A DNA stretch of 48,754 nucleotides from positions 1-48,754 of the forward strand of contig JAFTYK010000027.1 of the NCBI GenBank assembly GCA_017464765.1, written 5' to 3'. Source of the stretch: Ruminococcus sp. GTDB lineage: Bacteria > Bacillota > Clostridia > Oscillospirales > Acutalibacteraceae. The notes under the pieces were generated by a model that was not told the DNA's origin, ran no database searches, and worked only from the letters and a program-made list of their open reading frames with translations. Positions 1 through 8,514 of the stretch are shown here, piece by piece (position 1 is the first letter of the stretch; the number at the start of each line of letters is the position of its first letter). A program made the translations under genes and the position numbers.

Positions 1-726
1 ACAGGTTACGGTATCGTTTGGTACGCTGACGAAATGCTCAAGTACAACGGCGATACACTTGAGGGTAAGAGAGTTGCTATCTCAGGCTTTGGTAACGTTG
101 CTTGGGGTACAGCTAAGAAGCTCACAGACTTAGGCGCTAAGTGTGTTACTATCTCAGGTCCTGACGGTTACATCATCGACGAGGACGGCGTAAACACAGA
201 AGAAAAGTGGCAGTGCATGTTAGACCTCAGAAATTCAGGTAAGAACATCGTTGCTCCATACGCAGAGAGATTCCCTAACGCTAAGTTCGTAGCTGGTAAG
301 AAGCCTTGGGAGTATGCAGACGCTGACCTCTACATTCCATGTGCTACACAGAACGAGATTCACCTCGAAGACGCTAAGGCTATCGTAGCTTCAGGTACAA
401 AGTACGTTTGCGAAGGTTCAAATATGCCTACAACAAACGAAGCTTTAGAGTACCTCATGGATAACGGTGTTATCGTTGGTCCTGCTAAGGCTGCTAACGC
501 AGGTGGCGTTGCTACATCTTGCATCGAGATGGGTCAGAACGCAGGCAAGACTGTATTCTCTTCAGAGCAGGTTCTCGAACAGCTCCACGGTATTATGGTT
601 AACATCCACAAGGCTTGTGCTGATGCTTCAATGAAGTACTACGGCAAGTACGACCTCGTTAAGGGTGCTAACATCGCAGGCTTCGAGAAAGTTGCTGAGG
701 CTATGCTCGCACAGGGCGTTGTTTAA
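1..726 (+). CDS. gdhA: Glutamate dehydrogenase, C-terminal part (5' truncated by window edge)
   Basis: The reading frame is open from base 1 and starts with TGYGIVWYADEM, matching the ATGYG block that opens the nucleotide-binding half of hexameric glutamate dehydrogenases, so the catalytic N-terminal half lies outside the window. The Rossmann dinucleotide motif appears as GFGNVAWGTA, followed by a region with CEGSNMPTT and GPAKAANAGGVATS, both typical of the family. The enzyme interconverts glutamate with 2-oxoglutarate and ammonia in the cytoplasm. The codons are strongly skewed (many GCT, AAG, CTC, GTT), suggesting high expression. An internal ATG at 34 is not the start. A good terminator follows at once, so this is the last gene of its transcript. 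The NADP or NAD preference cannot be told from this part. Confidence 0.95.
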   Translation, partial: TGYGIVWYADEMLKYNGDTLEGKRVAISGFGNVAWGTAKKLTDLGAKCVTISGPDGYIIDEDGVNTEEKWQCMLDLRNSGKNIVAPYAERFPNAKFVAGKKPWEYADADLYIPCATQNEIHLEDAKAIVASGTKYVCEGSNMPTTNEALEYLMDNGVIVGPAKAANAGGVATSCIEMGQNAGKTVFSSEQVLEQLHGIMVNIHKACADASMKYYGKYDLVKGANIAGFEKVAEAMLAQGVV

Positions 727-752
727 TCTCCTAAAACATACATAAATAAACT

Positions 753-784
753 AAGCTCCTACCGTAAAAAGTAGGAGCTTTTTG
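753..784 (+). terminator. Intrinsic terminator after gdhA
   Basis: A perfect 10-bp stem, AAGCTCCTAC pairing with GTAGGAGCTT, closes an eight-base loop and is followed by a T run. It lies 27 bases after the gdhA stop codon. Confidence 0.9.
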
Positions 785-820
785 TTTATAAAAGTGTATA
801 AAATTTAATCTAGTAGAATT

Positions 821-845
821 GTAGGGGCGACCAGTGGTCGTCCGC
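821..845. repeat. Dispersed intergenic repeat, copy 1 (GTAGGGGCGACCA family)
   Basis: The sequence GTAGGGGCGACCAGTGGTCG contains the palindrome CGACCA-G-TGGTCG. The same GTAGGGGCGACCA core returns at 44377 and 48451, and as a diverged inverted pair at 20608-20675. It sits between the convergent gdhA and desulfoferrodoxin genes. Confidence 0.75.
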
Positions 846-863
846 TAAAAAGTTTATGATATT

Positions 864-1247
864 TTATTCAACCTCTGTTTTCCATAAGCCGTGGAGATTA
901 CAGTAAGCATACACTGCAACAGGTTTTTCGTCGGCTAAAGCAAAAGTAACCTTAGGCTCGCTGCCCACTTCAAGGCACTTACGCTGACCGCCTCTATCTG
1001 TCTGGAGATAAACCCAGACGATATGGTGTTCTTCTACCATCGGGTGAGCTACACTTCCGATTTCAACATAAACCTTGTCACCATCAACATTTACAACAGG
1101 AAGATGTTTCTCTTCGCTTGCTTCAACTGTATTTGGAACAAGCTCTACCATTTTCTGACCACAGCACATCATAGGCACACCTGCGTTATGGATAAGACCT
1201 ACGATATTGCCACAATGCTCACATACAAAAAATCTGATTTCACACAT
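864..1247 (-). CDS. dfx: Desulfoferrodoxin (superoxide reductase, two-iron type)
   Basis: This 127-residue cytoplasmic protein reduces superoxide to peroxide without releasing oxygen, which suits an anaerobe. The N-terminal desulforedoxin domain has Cys9, Cys12, Cys28 and Cys29 for the Fe(Cys)4 centre. The C-terminal superoxide reductase domain shows the expected centre II ligands His48, His68, His74, Cys116 and His119, with the Glu-Lys pair just before His48. The length and residue set fit the class I two-centre family. The start has a good upstream site (GGAGG). It is the last gene of a trxA-trxB-dfx run on the minus strand, 34 bases after trxB. Confidence 0.95.
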   Translation of the reverse strand: MCEIRFFVCEHCGNIVGLIHNAGVPMMCCGQKMVELVPNTVEASEEKHLPVVNVDGDKVYVEIGSVAHPMVEEHHIVWVYLQTDRGGQRKCLEVGSEPKVTFALADEKPVAVYAYCNLHGLWKTEVE

Positions 1248-1281
1248 AATAATACCTCCGTGTTTTATATTATTTTATTAC

Positions 1282-2205
1282 TTATCTTGATAAATATTCC
1301 TCGGCATAATGTGCCGCTACAGCACCGTCAGAAACTGCTGTCACTACCTGACGCAACACCTTTGTTCTCACATCGCCCACAGCGAAAACTCCGTCGATAC
1401 TCGTTTTAGTGGATTCGTCAGCTACGATATATCCGCCCTTGTCGAGTTCGAGTTTACCGTCCAGAAACTCAGTAGCAGGTTTTCGTCCGATGCTGATAAA
1501 CACACCATCACACTCGATTTCTCGCTTTTCGCTTGTCTTAGTATCAATCAGCGAAACACCGGATAATTTGCCGTTATCCGTACCAATCTTAGACATTACG
1601 CTGTTGTAACAAAATTCGATATTTTCCGCTTTCATAATCGGGTCGTGATAGATTTTCGTAGCGCGAAGCACATCACGTCTATGAACCAGATAAACCTTTT
1701 TGCAAAGATGAGAAAGGTAAAGCGCATCACTCACTGCGGAGTTTCCGCCGCCAACCACAACAGCTACCTTGTCTTTATAAAACCTGCCGTCACAGTGAGC
1801 GCAGTAATGCACACCTTGTCCTAAAAGCTCTTGTTCATTTTCAAGTCCTAGCTCCCTTGGGTTAGCACCCGTAGCTATAACTACAGTTTTAGCGAAAATC
1901 TTGCCCGAAAACGCTGTTTCAATTTCTTTAACTTCACTTTCTAAATCAACTGACACAACCTCGTCATAAATAGTTTTAGTGCCGAAACGCTCAGCACCCT
2001 GTTGCATATTAGATGATAGCGTAAAGCCGTCAACACCCTCAGGAAATCCGGGATAGTTGTCGATAACATCAGTTAAAGTCATCTGACCACCTACCGCCAT
2101 TTTTTCTAAAACCACGGTGTCAAAGCCTGCACGTGAAGAGTAAAGCGCAGCAGTATATCCCGCAGGGCCACCACCGATTATAACCATATCATAAATATGT
2201 TCCAT
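1282..2205 (-). CDS. trxB: Thioredoxin reductase
   Basis: This 307-residue flavoprotein transfers electrons from NADPH through FAD to thioredoxin. The FAD-binding GGGPAG motif is at residues 11-16, the redox-active CAHC at 135-138, and the NADPH-binding GGGNSA at 152-157. A late FAD-contact motif reads GVFAVGDVR. The length is normal for the low-molecular-weight family. It lies 17 bases after trxA and 34 bases before dfx, so the three are probably one operon supplying reduced thioredoxin and handling superoxide. Ferredoxin-dependent relatives exist, but the intact GGGNSA site favours NADPH. Confidence 0.95.
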   Translation of the reverse strand: MEHIYDMVIIGGGPAGYTAALYSSRAGFDTVVLEKMAVGGQMTLTDVIDNYPGFPEGVDGFTLSSNMQQGAERFGTKTIYDEVVSVDLESEVKEIETAFSGKIFAKTVVIATGANPRELGLENEQELLGQGVHYCAHCDGRFYKDKVAVVVGGGNSAVSDALYLSHLCKKVYLVHRRDVLRATKIYHDPIMKAENIEFCYNSVMSKIGTDNGKLSGVSLIDTKTSEKREIECDGVFISIGRKPATEFLDGKLELDKGGYIVADESTKTSIDGVFAVGDVRTKVLRQVVTAVSDGAVAAHYAEEYLSR

Positions 2206-2222
2206 ATCTTCACCAAAAGTAT

Positions 2223-2531
2223 TTAGCTTTCAAGCATAGCCATAATAGCTGCCTTTGGTTTTGCTCCCATAGATTTATTTACTACTTCGCCGTTTTTGAG
2301 AACAACGAGTGTCGGAATACTCATAACACCGTATGCAGATGCAAGCTCCTGCTCTTCGTCCACGTTAATTTTGCCTACTAAATACTGTGGATTTTCCTCA
2401 GCGATTTCATCAACGATAGGGGAAACCATTCGACAAGGACCACACCAATCAGCATAGAAATCCAGTAAAACTGTTTTATCACTGTTTTTAACTTCATAAT
2501 AATTCTCTTTAGTTACCTTTAATACTGACAT
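2223..2531 (-). CDS. trxA: Thioredoxin
   Basis: This 102-residue thioredoxin fold protein has the active site WCGPC at residues 29-33 and the cis-proline segment SIPTLVV further on. It reduces disulfides in cytoplasmic proteins and is recycled by the adjacent TrxB. A longer reading frame begins at 2573, but the ATG at 2531 is preceded by a strong purine-rich site (GGAAAGGAAG) and gives the family's normal N-terminus, so it was chosen. It is the first gene of the trxA-trxB-dfx unit. Confidence 0.95.
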   Translation of the reverse strand: MSVLKVTKENYYEVKNSDKTVLLDFYADWCGPCRMVSPIVDEIAEENPQYLVGKINVDEEQELASAYGVMSIPTLVVLKNGEVVNKSMGAKPKAAIMAMLES

Positions 2532-2588
2532 ACTTTTACTTCCTTTCCTTTTTATTATGTCATTAAAAGACACTATTATTGTAGTTTC

Positions 2589-2597
2589 AGTATAACA
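2589..2597 (-). promoter_or_regulatory. Probable promoter (extended -10) for trxA-trxB-dfx
   Basis: On the minus strand the sequence reads TGTTATACT, an extended -10 element, about 58 bases upstream of the trxA start. No convincing -35 hexamer was seen. Confidence 0.4.
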
Positions 2598-2653
2598 AAT
2601 AACTTTTTGTTTGTAAATAAAAAACTAACATAGTAGCTTTTCTTTTATTTTTA

Positions 2654-2662
2654 TGGTATACT
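2654..2662 (+). promoter_or_regulatory. Probable promoter (extended -10) for the acetyltransferase gene
   Basis: TGGTATACT matches an extended -10 (TGnTATAAT-like) about 90 bases upstream of the start at 2750. The -35 is weak, so this is tentative. Confidence 0.4.
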
Positions 2663-2749
2663 CTCCTGTAGTATCAGATACATTAAAGCTCAAACTCATT
2701 ATGTATATAATCCGTTTTGAACACTACACCCACATTAGGAGGATTTGGA

Positions 2750-3235
2750 ATGAATAAATTAGAAATCACTTTTCGAAATATTGTACAACGCTATAATCCC
2801 AAGAAATATTGGAAATTACGTCAACGAGTGGTTTGTCAGGGCAAGTATCCCAGAATATTAAAATACATTTACCTTTTCTACATAAAAAGATGTGACGCTT
2901 TCAACAACGCTTCACTTGGTACCCACATTGGATACGGAGCAACCTTTGATGCTCCCCCTAATTTTCCTCACGGACTATATGGCATAATTGTATCCCATAA
3001 TGCACATATAGGGAAAAACGCAACAATCTTTCATCAGGTTACTATAGGTGAAGGTGTTGGAGGCGCGCCTACAATTGGCGACAATTGTTATATTGGTCCG
3101 GGAGCAAAAATCACAGGTAAAATTCATATAGGAAACAATGTAAAAATCGGACCAAACTGCGTTGTATTTGAAGATATTCCTGATAATTCGACTGTTGTAT
3201 TATCAAAGCCACGAATTATTCAGAAAAACAGTTAA
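2750..3235 (+). CDS. Hexapeptide-repeat O-acetyltransferase, serine acetyltransferase-like
   Basis: This 161-residue protein is a left-handed beta-helix acyltransferase. Hexapeptide turns run from about residue 60 to 145 (for example IGKNAT, IGDNCY, IGPGAK, IGNNVK). The segments around His73 (FPHGLYGIIVS) and His95 (IFHQVTIG) resemble the catalytic region of serine acetyltransferases. The long helical N-terminal domain of housekeeping CysE is missing, which points to the short form often found in polysaccharide or cysteine-related loci, so the acceptor is uncertain. The ATG at 2750 was chosen because AGGAGG lies 7 bases upstream; an in-frame start at 2717 has no such site. It is monocistronic, between two divergently or convergently placed units. 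Confidence 0.8.
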   Translation: MNKLEITFRNIVQRYNPKKYWKLRQRVVCQGKYPRILKYIYLFYIKRCDAFNNASLGTHIGYGATFDAPPNFPHGLYGIIVSHNAHIGKNATIFHQVTIGEGVGGAPTIGDNCYIGPGAKITGKIHIGNNVKIGPNCVVFEDIPDNSTVVLSKPRIIQKNS

Positions 3236-3290
3236 TTCATTTATCCCCTTTGATTTCATTTTGCTACTAAACAAATTAACGAATACACAA

Positions 3291-3329
3291 AAAATCCTCC
3301 GTATATTTTCATACGGAGGATGATTTTTT
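3291..3329. terminator. Bidirectional terminator between acetyltransferase gene and argF
   Basis: An 11-bp perfect stem, ATCCTCCGTAT pairing with ATACGGAGGAT, is flanked by A and T runs on both sides. It can end the plus-strand acetyltransferase transcript and the minus-strand arginine operon, whose last stop codon begins at its edge. Confidence 0.9.
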
Positions 3330-4314
3330 ATGCTAGTGTTGCGTAAATAACTGCCTTGATTGTGTGCATACGGTTTTCAGCCTCGTCAAATACGATAGAA
3401 GCATCACTTTCGAACACCTCATCGGTAACTTCCATACAGTCGATACCGAATTTCTTGTTAATCTCTTTACCGATTGTAGTATTCAAGTCATGGAAAGCAG
3501 GTAAGCAGTGCATAAATTTACACTGTTCTCCAGCGTTATCCATAAGAGTTTTATTCACCTGGTAAGGAGAAAGCTCGCTTATACGCTCTTCCCAGACTGA
3601 ATCAGGTTCACCCATGGAAACCCAAACGTCAGTGTAGATAACGTCAGCATTCTTTGTAGCTACCATTGGGTCTTCGATAAACTCAAGTGTAGCACCTGTC
3701 TTTTCAGCAACTGCCATACATTCTTTTACGAGTTCGTCACTTGGGAAATACTTCTTAGGCGCGCAAGCAACAAAGTGCATACCCATTTTCGCACAACCTA
3801 CCATAAGCGAGTTGCCCATATTGTATCTAGCGTCACCCATATAAACGAGTTTTTTACCTTTCAAATCTCCGCAGTGTTCCTTGATTGTTAAAAAGTCGGC
3901 GAGAATCTGAGTCGGGTGGAACTCGTTAGTAAGACCATTGTACACAGGAACATCGCTATATTTCGCTAAATCTTCAACAATTTCCTGACCGAAGCCACGG
4001 TACTCGATAGCATCATACATACGAGAAAGAACTCGTGCTGTATCAGCGATCGACTCTTTCTTTCCTATCTGTGAGCCACTCGGGTCGAGATAGGTCGGGT
4101 GCATACCAAGGTCAGCCGCTGCTACCTCAAACGCACAACGGGTACGAGTTGAAGTCTTTTCAAAAATTAGAGCGATGCTCTTACCCTCGCACATTCTGTG
4201 TGGGATACCTGCCTTTTTCTTAGCTTTAAGCTCGGCTGATAAATCGAGCAGGTAGTTTATTTCTTCAGTTGTAAAATCGAGTAATTTTAAGAAATCTTTA
4301 TTCTTAAGATTCAT
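3328..4314 (-). CDS. argF: Ornithine carbamoyltransferase
   Basis: This 328-residue enzyme joins carbamoyl phosphate and ornithine to give citrulline. The carbamoyl phosphate site STRTR is at residues 55-59, with HPTQ later and the ornithine-side motif HCLPAFHD near residue 270. The anabolic role is indicated by its position as the last gene of the arginine operon, 12 bases after argD. The start has GGAGG just upstream. No carbamoyl phosphate synthase gene is in the window, so that substrate must be made elsewhere. Confidence 0.96.
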   Translation of the reverse strand: MNLKNKDFLKLLDFTTEEINYLLDLSAELKAKKKAGIPHRMCEGKSIALIFEKTSTRTRCAFEVAAADLGMHPTYLDPSGSQIGKKESIADTARVLSRMYDAIEYRGFGQEIVEDLAKYSDVPVYNGLTNEFHPTQILADFLTIKEHCGDLKGKKLVYMGDARYNMGNSLMVGCAKMGMHFVACAPKKYFPSDELVKECMAVAEKTGATLEFIEDPMVATKNADVIYTDVWVSMGEPDSVWEERISELSPYQVNKTLMDNAGEQCKFMHCLPAFHDLNTTIGKEINKKFGIDCMEVTDEVFESDASIVFDEAENRMHTIKAVIYATLA

Positions 4315-4326
4315 AATGTCCTCCTA

Positions 4327-5484
4327 TTATTCACACGCAGATTTGATAACTTCCAAAGCTTTTTTAAGCATCTCAAAGTCGATGTTAAGAGCAGGGAGAA
4401 GTCTTAGCTTATCTTTTGCGCTAAGGCAAAGCACACCGTTTTTCATACATTCTTTGATAACGTCGGAAACAGGCTTTTTAGTCTTGATGCCAATCATAAG
4501 ACCCATACCTGATACAGACTCTACACCCTCACATTCTGACAATTCGCTGAAAACATACTCACTCTTAGCCTTAACTTCAGTAAGAAGTTTTTCATCGAGT
4601 CGCTCAAATACAGAAAGTGCGCCTGCACAAGCTACAGGATTTCCGCCGTAGGTTGAACCGTGGTCACCAAAACCTAAGGTGTTCTGAGCTTTCTGACCAA
4701 CTACGCAAGCACCAATAGGAAGTCCTCCGCCCAAGCCTTTTGCAGTAGTGAAAACGTCAGGCTTTATACCGTAATGCATGTAAGCGTAAAGCTCACCTGT
4801 ACGTCCGTTACCCGTCTGCACCTCGTCAACCATAAAGAGGATATCGTTATCTATAGCGTAGCTGTAAATAGCTTTCACAAAGTCAGTGTCAAGTCTAATG
4901 ACACCGCCCTCACCCTGAACACATTCTATCATAATAGCACAGACGTTGTTTTCTTTTGCTACTTTAATCACGCTATCAATGTCATTAGCATCAGCGTGAA
5001 CAAAACCGCTAGGAAGCGGATTAAAAAGCTCGTGATAATGAGCCTGTCCTGTAGCACTAAGAGTAGCTAAGGTTCTTCCGTGGAAACTGTTATTCAAAGT
5101 TAAAATATTATATCTGTCGTATCCCTTATCCTGTGCGTACTTTCGAGCAACTTTTATAGCACATTCGTTGGCTTCAGCACCTGAATTTGAGAAAAACACC
5201 TTACTCATTTCTGTTTTCTCGCAGATAGCTTTAGCGAGCATAGCGCAAGGAGTAGTGTAGTATAAATTCGAAACGTGCTGTAGTGTAGTAAGCTGAGAAG
5301 TTACAGCTTCTATCCACTTTTCGTCAGCTATACCAAACGCTGTAACGCCGATACCTGTAGTTAAATCTATGTACTCTTTACCGTTCTCATCTTTAACAAC
5401 AGAGCCTTTGCCCTCTACTAAATGGAGGTCAAAGCGGTTGTAGGTATTAAGCACATACTGTTTATCAATGCTTTTTACTGTCAT
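4327..5484 (-). CDS. argD: Acetylornithine aminotransferase
   Basis: This 385-residue PLP enzyme of the class III aminotransferases converts N-acetylglutamate semialdehyde to N-acetylornithine. The PLP lysine is Lys249 in TTAKGLGGGLPIG. The phosphate-binding SGAEANE (residues 101-107) and the VDEVQTGNGRTG cofactor segment (219-230) are intact. The start ATG has GAGGAG upstream and lies inside the end of argB (20-base overlap), so translational coupling is likely. Context supports acetylornithine over ornithine or GABA as substrate. Confidence 0.95.
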   Translation of the reverse strand: MTVKSIDKQYVLNTYNRFDLHLVEGKGSVVKDENGKEYIDLTTGIGVTAFGIADEKWIEAVTSQLTTLQHVSNLYYTTPCAMLAKAICEKTEMSKVFFSNSGAEANECAIKVARKYAQDKGYDRYNILTLNNSFHGRTLATLSATGQAHYHELFNPLPSGFVHADANDIDSVIKVAKENNVCAIMIECVQGEGGVIRLDTDFVKAIYSYAIDNDILFMVDEVQTGNGRTGELYAYMHYGIKPDVFTTAKGLGGGLPIGACVVGQKAQNTLGFGDHGSTYGGNPVACAGALSVFERLDEKLLTEVKAKSEYVFSELSECEGVESVSGMGLMIGIKTKKPVSDVIKECMKNGVLCLSAKDKLRLLPALNIDFEMLKKALEVIKSACE

Positions 5485-6352
5485 TTTTATCTCCTCTGAT
5501 CATTGTGCCGGCACCCTCATTCGTGAGAAGCTCCATAAGGATAGAATGTGGAACACGTCCGTCCATAATGACAACGTTCTTAACACCCTTATAGATAGCC
5601 TCGATACAACAGCCGATTTTCGGAATCATCCCGCCTTTGATTGTGCCGTCTTTGTAGAGATTTTGAGCCTGTTCAACGGTAAGACCTGTGATAAGAGTAT
5701 CCGGATCATCCTTATCTCTTAGTACACCCTCGATATCAGTCATCATAATAAGACGCTCAGCACCGAGCGCTCCCGCAATATGAGCAGCAGCGGTGTCACC
5801 GTTGATATTATATGCGTTACCCTCTTTATCGCAACCGATGGTTGAGATAACAGGGATATAATCATTCGAAAGCAAATCTTCAACAGGCTTGATGTTGATG
5901 TTAGTAATCTCACCAACATAGCCGAGTCGCTCGTCTTTCACTTTAGCCTGAATGAGCATGCCGTCCATACCTGAAATACCCATCGCTTTACCGCCTTTGG
6001 CTTCAAGCATATTGACTAAAGTTTTGTTGACTTTGCCTGCAAGTACCATCTGTACGATATCGACAGTTTCTTTATCGGTTACACGCAAGCCGTCAACCCA
6101 TTTAGGCTCTTTGCCGAGTTTTGTCATAATATCGTCAATATCAGGACCGCCACCGTGAACAAGTACGACCTTGATGCCGATAAGCCACAAAAGAACCAAG
6201 TCTTCCATAACCTGCTGTTTGAGTTCATCATCAACCATAGCGTTGCCACCGTATTTTACTACGATAACCTTGCCATTGTAACGCTTGATATATGGAAGAG
6301 CTTCTGTCAGCACCTGCGCTCTCTCCGGATTTGATAAATTAATAGTATGCAT
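5465..6352 (-). CDS. argB: Acetylglutamate kinase
   Basis: This 295-residue amino acid kinase phosphorylates N-acetylglutamate. Lys33 in KYGGNAM and the HGGGP loop (residues 66-70) are the ATP and substrate motifs, and a late GGMIPKI segment carries another phosphate-binding lysine. A longer frame starts at 6379 inside argJ, but the ATG at 6352 follows AGAGGG by five bases and matches the family N-terminus. The 10-base gap to argJ and 20-base overlap with argD show an operon. The N-terminal helix could support hexamer formation and arginine feedback, but this was not tested. Confidence 0.95.
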   Translation of the reverse strand: MHTINLSNPERAQVLTEALPYIKRYNGKVIVVKYGGNAMVDDELKQQVMEDLVLLWLIGIKVVLVHGGGPDIDDIMTKLGKEPKWVDGLRVTDKETVDIVQMVLAGKVNKTLVNMLEAKGGKAMGISGMDGMLIQAKVKDERLGYVGEITNINIKPVEDLLSNDYIPVISTIGCDKEGNAYNINGDTAAAHIAGALGAERLIMMTDIEGVLRDKDDPDTLITGLTVEQAQNLYKDGTIKGGMIPKIGCCIEAIYKGVKNVVIMDGRVPHSILMELLTNEGAGTMIRGDKNDSKKH

Positions 6353-6362
6353 AATATCCCTC

Positions 6363-7577
6363 TTATGTACGGTAATCACCGTTTATCTTAACGTAATCGT
6401 AGGTGAGGTCACAACCCCAAGCCTTACAGCTATATTCTCCGTCACCTAAGGAAACTAAAATCTCAATATCTCTTTCTAGCAGAATCTCTTTAGCTTTTTC
6501 TTCAGAGAATTCTACGCCTGCACCGTCCCTACAAACTAAAATATCGCCTTTTGCGGATTTGAAAGAAACGTCAACCTTCGTAGCATCGACATCTGCTTTA
6601 CTGTAGCCAATAGCACACAGCACTCTTCCCCAGTTAGCGTCAGCACCAAACATAGCAGCTTTAAGCAAACTTGAGCAGATTACACTTTTAGCAACTGTTT
6701 TTGCGGTGTCTAAAGAATTAGCGCCAGTTACACTGCATTCGAGCATTTTTGTAGCACCTTCGCCGTCACCCGCAATCATTCTGCAAAGTGTCATAGTAAC
6801 TGTATTAAGCGCTTTCATAAATGTGTCGAAATCTTCGCCATCAGCATTAATTTCGTTATTTTCTGCCATACCGTTACACATAACGGTAACCATATCGTTT
6901 GTGGAAGTATCACCGTCAACCGAGAGCATATTGAATGTATTGTCAACATCAGTTGAAAGAGCTTTTTGAAGCATTTTCCTGCTGATACAAACGTCACTTG
7001 TGATAAACACAAGCATTGTAGCCATATCAGGGTGAATCATACCAGATCCTTTTGCGATACCGCCAATTCTACAAACTTTACCGCCGATAGTAAACTCAAC
7101 GGCAACTTCCTTTTGTACAGTATCAGTAGTCATAATAGCAGATGCGCTATCAAAAGAACCCTCGTATGATAAAAGTGAAGTAAGCTCATCAATAGAATTT
7201 TCAATCGGAGTGATTGAAAGAGGTTGGCCGATAACACCTGTCGATGCTACAACTACATCGTTTGACTTGATGCCTGTTGCTTTTTCGACTAAGTCACACA
7301 TTTTCTTAGCTATCTCGATACCGTTAGCGTTGCAGGTATTTGCGTTACCTGAGTTGCAGATAACAGCCTGAGCATAACCGTCAGAAATATTTTCTTTAGT
7401 AACAGTGAGCGGAGCGCCTTTCACAAGGTTTCTTGTATACACGGCACAAGTCACCGCTTTTTTATCGCTCACTATAAGAGCTAAGTCCTTTTTAGTCTGG
7501 TTTTTTCTAATACCGCAGTGTACACCACTAGCTTTAAAGCCTTTTGCGGCACACACACCACCTGAAATTATCTTCAT
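6363..7577 (-). CDS. argJ: Glutamate N-acetyltransferase (ornithine acetyltransferase)
   Basis: This 404-residue protein moves the acetyl group from acetylornithine to glutamate, recycling it so that ArgE is not needed; bifunctional forms also use acetyl-CoA. The self-cleavage site is visible in HPDMATMLVF, between Ala186 and the nucleophile Thr187, which would give alpha and beta chains. GDTSTNDM and the NANTCNA segment are family blocks. The start has AAAGGAAAG upstream. It lies between argC (12-base gap) and argB. Whether it is mono- or bifunctional cannot be decided from sequence alone, but no argA or argE is present here. Confidence 0.95.
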   Translation of the reverse strand: MKIISGGVCAAKGFKASGVHCGIRKNQTKKDLALIVSDKKAVTCAVYTRNLVKGAPLTVTKENISDGYAQAVICNSGNANTCNANGIEIAKKMCDLVEKATGIKSNDVVVASTGVIGQPLSITPIENSIDELTSLLSYEGSFDSASAIMTTDTVQKEVAVEFTIGGKVCRIGGIAKGSGMIHPDMATMLVFITSDVCISRKMLQKALSTDVDNTFNMLSVDGDTSTNDMVTVMCNGMAENNEINADGEDFDTFMKALNTVTMTLCRMIAGDGEGATKMLECSVTGANSLDTAKTVAKSVICSSLLKAAMFGADANWGRVLCAIGYSKADVDATKVDVSFKSAKGDILVCRDGAGVEFSEEKAKEILLERDIEILVSLGDGEYSCKAWGCDLTYDYVKINGDYRT

Positions 7578-7589
7578 AAAAACTTTCCT

Positions 7590-8513
7590 TTATATATTTA
7601 ATCCTGTGCATTCATCTGCACCAATGAGTATATTCATATTCTGAATAGCAGAACCTGAAGCGCCCTTTCCTAAGTTGTCAAAACGTGAAACAAGAAGGAT
7701 TCTCTCATCATTTCCGCACACGGTAATCTGCATATCATCTCTTAAGTTATACGCGTTAGCTGACATAAAGCCTGACTCATCAGCGTTTTCATCAAAGTGA
7801 ACGAGCTTTCCGCGATATACAGACTTATACACGTCTTTGATATCGTTAATATTACCGTTTAAATCACTTTTAAAAACAGGAACTGTCACTTGCATGCCTG
7901 CGTAGTAATCAGCAACAACAGGACAAAAAGCAGGAGCGTTCTGAAGATTACAAAGCTTCACCATTTCAGGGATATGCTTGTGAGATTGAGTAAGGCCATA
8001 CATACGAGGTGCATCTAAAAACAAGTCACGAGCATCTTCCTCATACTGCGCTATCATCTGCTTTCCGCCACCTGAATAACCTGTTAAAGAAAAACAACTG
8101 AGGTTAGCATCGGTTTTCAAAAGCCCTGCTTTAGTAAGCGGAGCGACGAGCGCGTTAAATCCGCTTGCGTGACAGCCAGGATTTGCGATTCTTCTTGAGT
8201 TTCTTACAACGTCATAAGAGTCCAGAAGCTCAGGAAAACCATAGGTCCAATTATCGAGGACTCGGTGAGCTGTTGAAGTATCAATAACAGCCGTCGTTTC
8301 GTTTTCGATAAGTGAAACTGCCTCAATTGCAGCCTTATCAGGCAAGCACAAAAAGGCTATGTCGCAATTATTCAAAGCATCTTTTCTTGCATTAATATCT
8401 TTTCTAAATTCCTCGCTTAGTGTAATAAGCTTAATATCTTCGCGGTCTTTCAGTCTGTCGAAAATTCTCAGTCCTGTTGTACCCGCACTACCATCTATAA
8501 AAACTTTAGTCAT
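7590..8513 (-). CDS. argC: N-acetyl-gamma-glutamyl-phosphate reductase, short (type 2) form
   Basis: This 307-residue enzyme reduces N-acetylglutamyl phosphate to the semialdehyde with NADPH. The N-terminal Rossmann motif reads FIDGSAGTTGLRI, and the catalytic cysteine is Cys114 in NPGCHASGF. The length and the short N-terminal nucleotide loop place it in the type 2 ArgC group rather than the ~345-residue type 1 form common in Bacillus. Its start is one base beyond the argH stop codon, so the two are tightly coupled. Confidence 0.93.
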   Translation of the reverse strand: MTKVFIDGSAGTTGLRIFDRLKDREDIKLITLSEEFRKDINARKDALNNCDIAFLCLPDKAAIEAVSLIENETTAVIDTSTAHRVLDNWTYGFPELLDSYDVVRNSRRIANPGCHASGFNALVAPLTKAGLLKTDANLSCFSLTGYSGGGKQMIAQYEEDARDLFLDAPRMYGLTQSHKHIPEMVKLCNLQNAPAFCPVVADYYAGMQVTVPVFKSDLNGNINDIKDVYKSVYRGKLVHFDENADESGFMSANAYNLRDDMQITVCGNDERILLVSRFDNLGKGASGSAIQNMNILIGADECTGLNI

Positions 8514-8514
8514 C

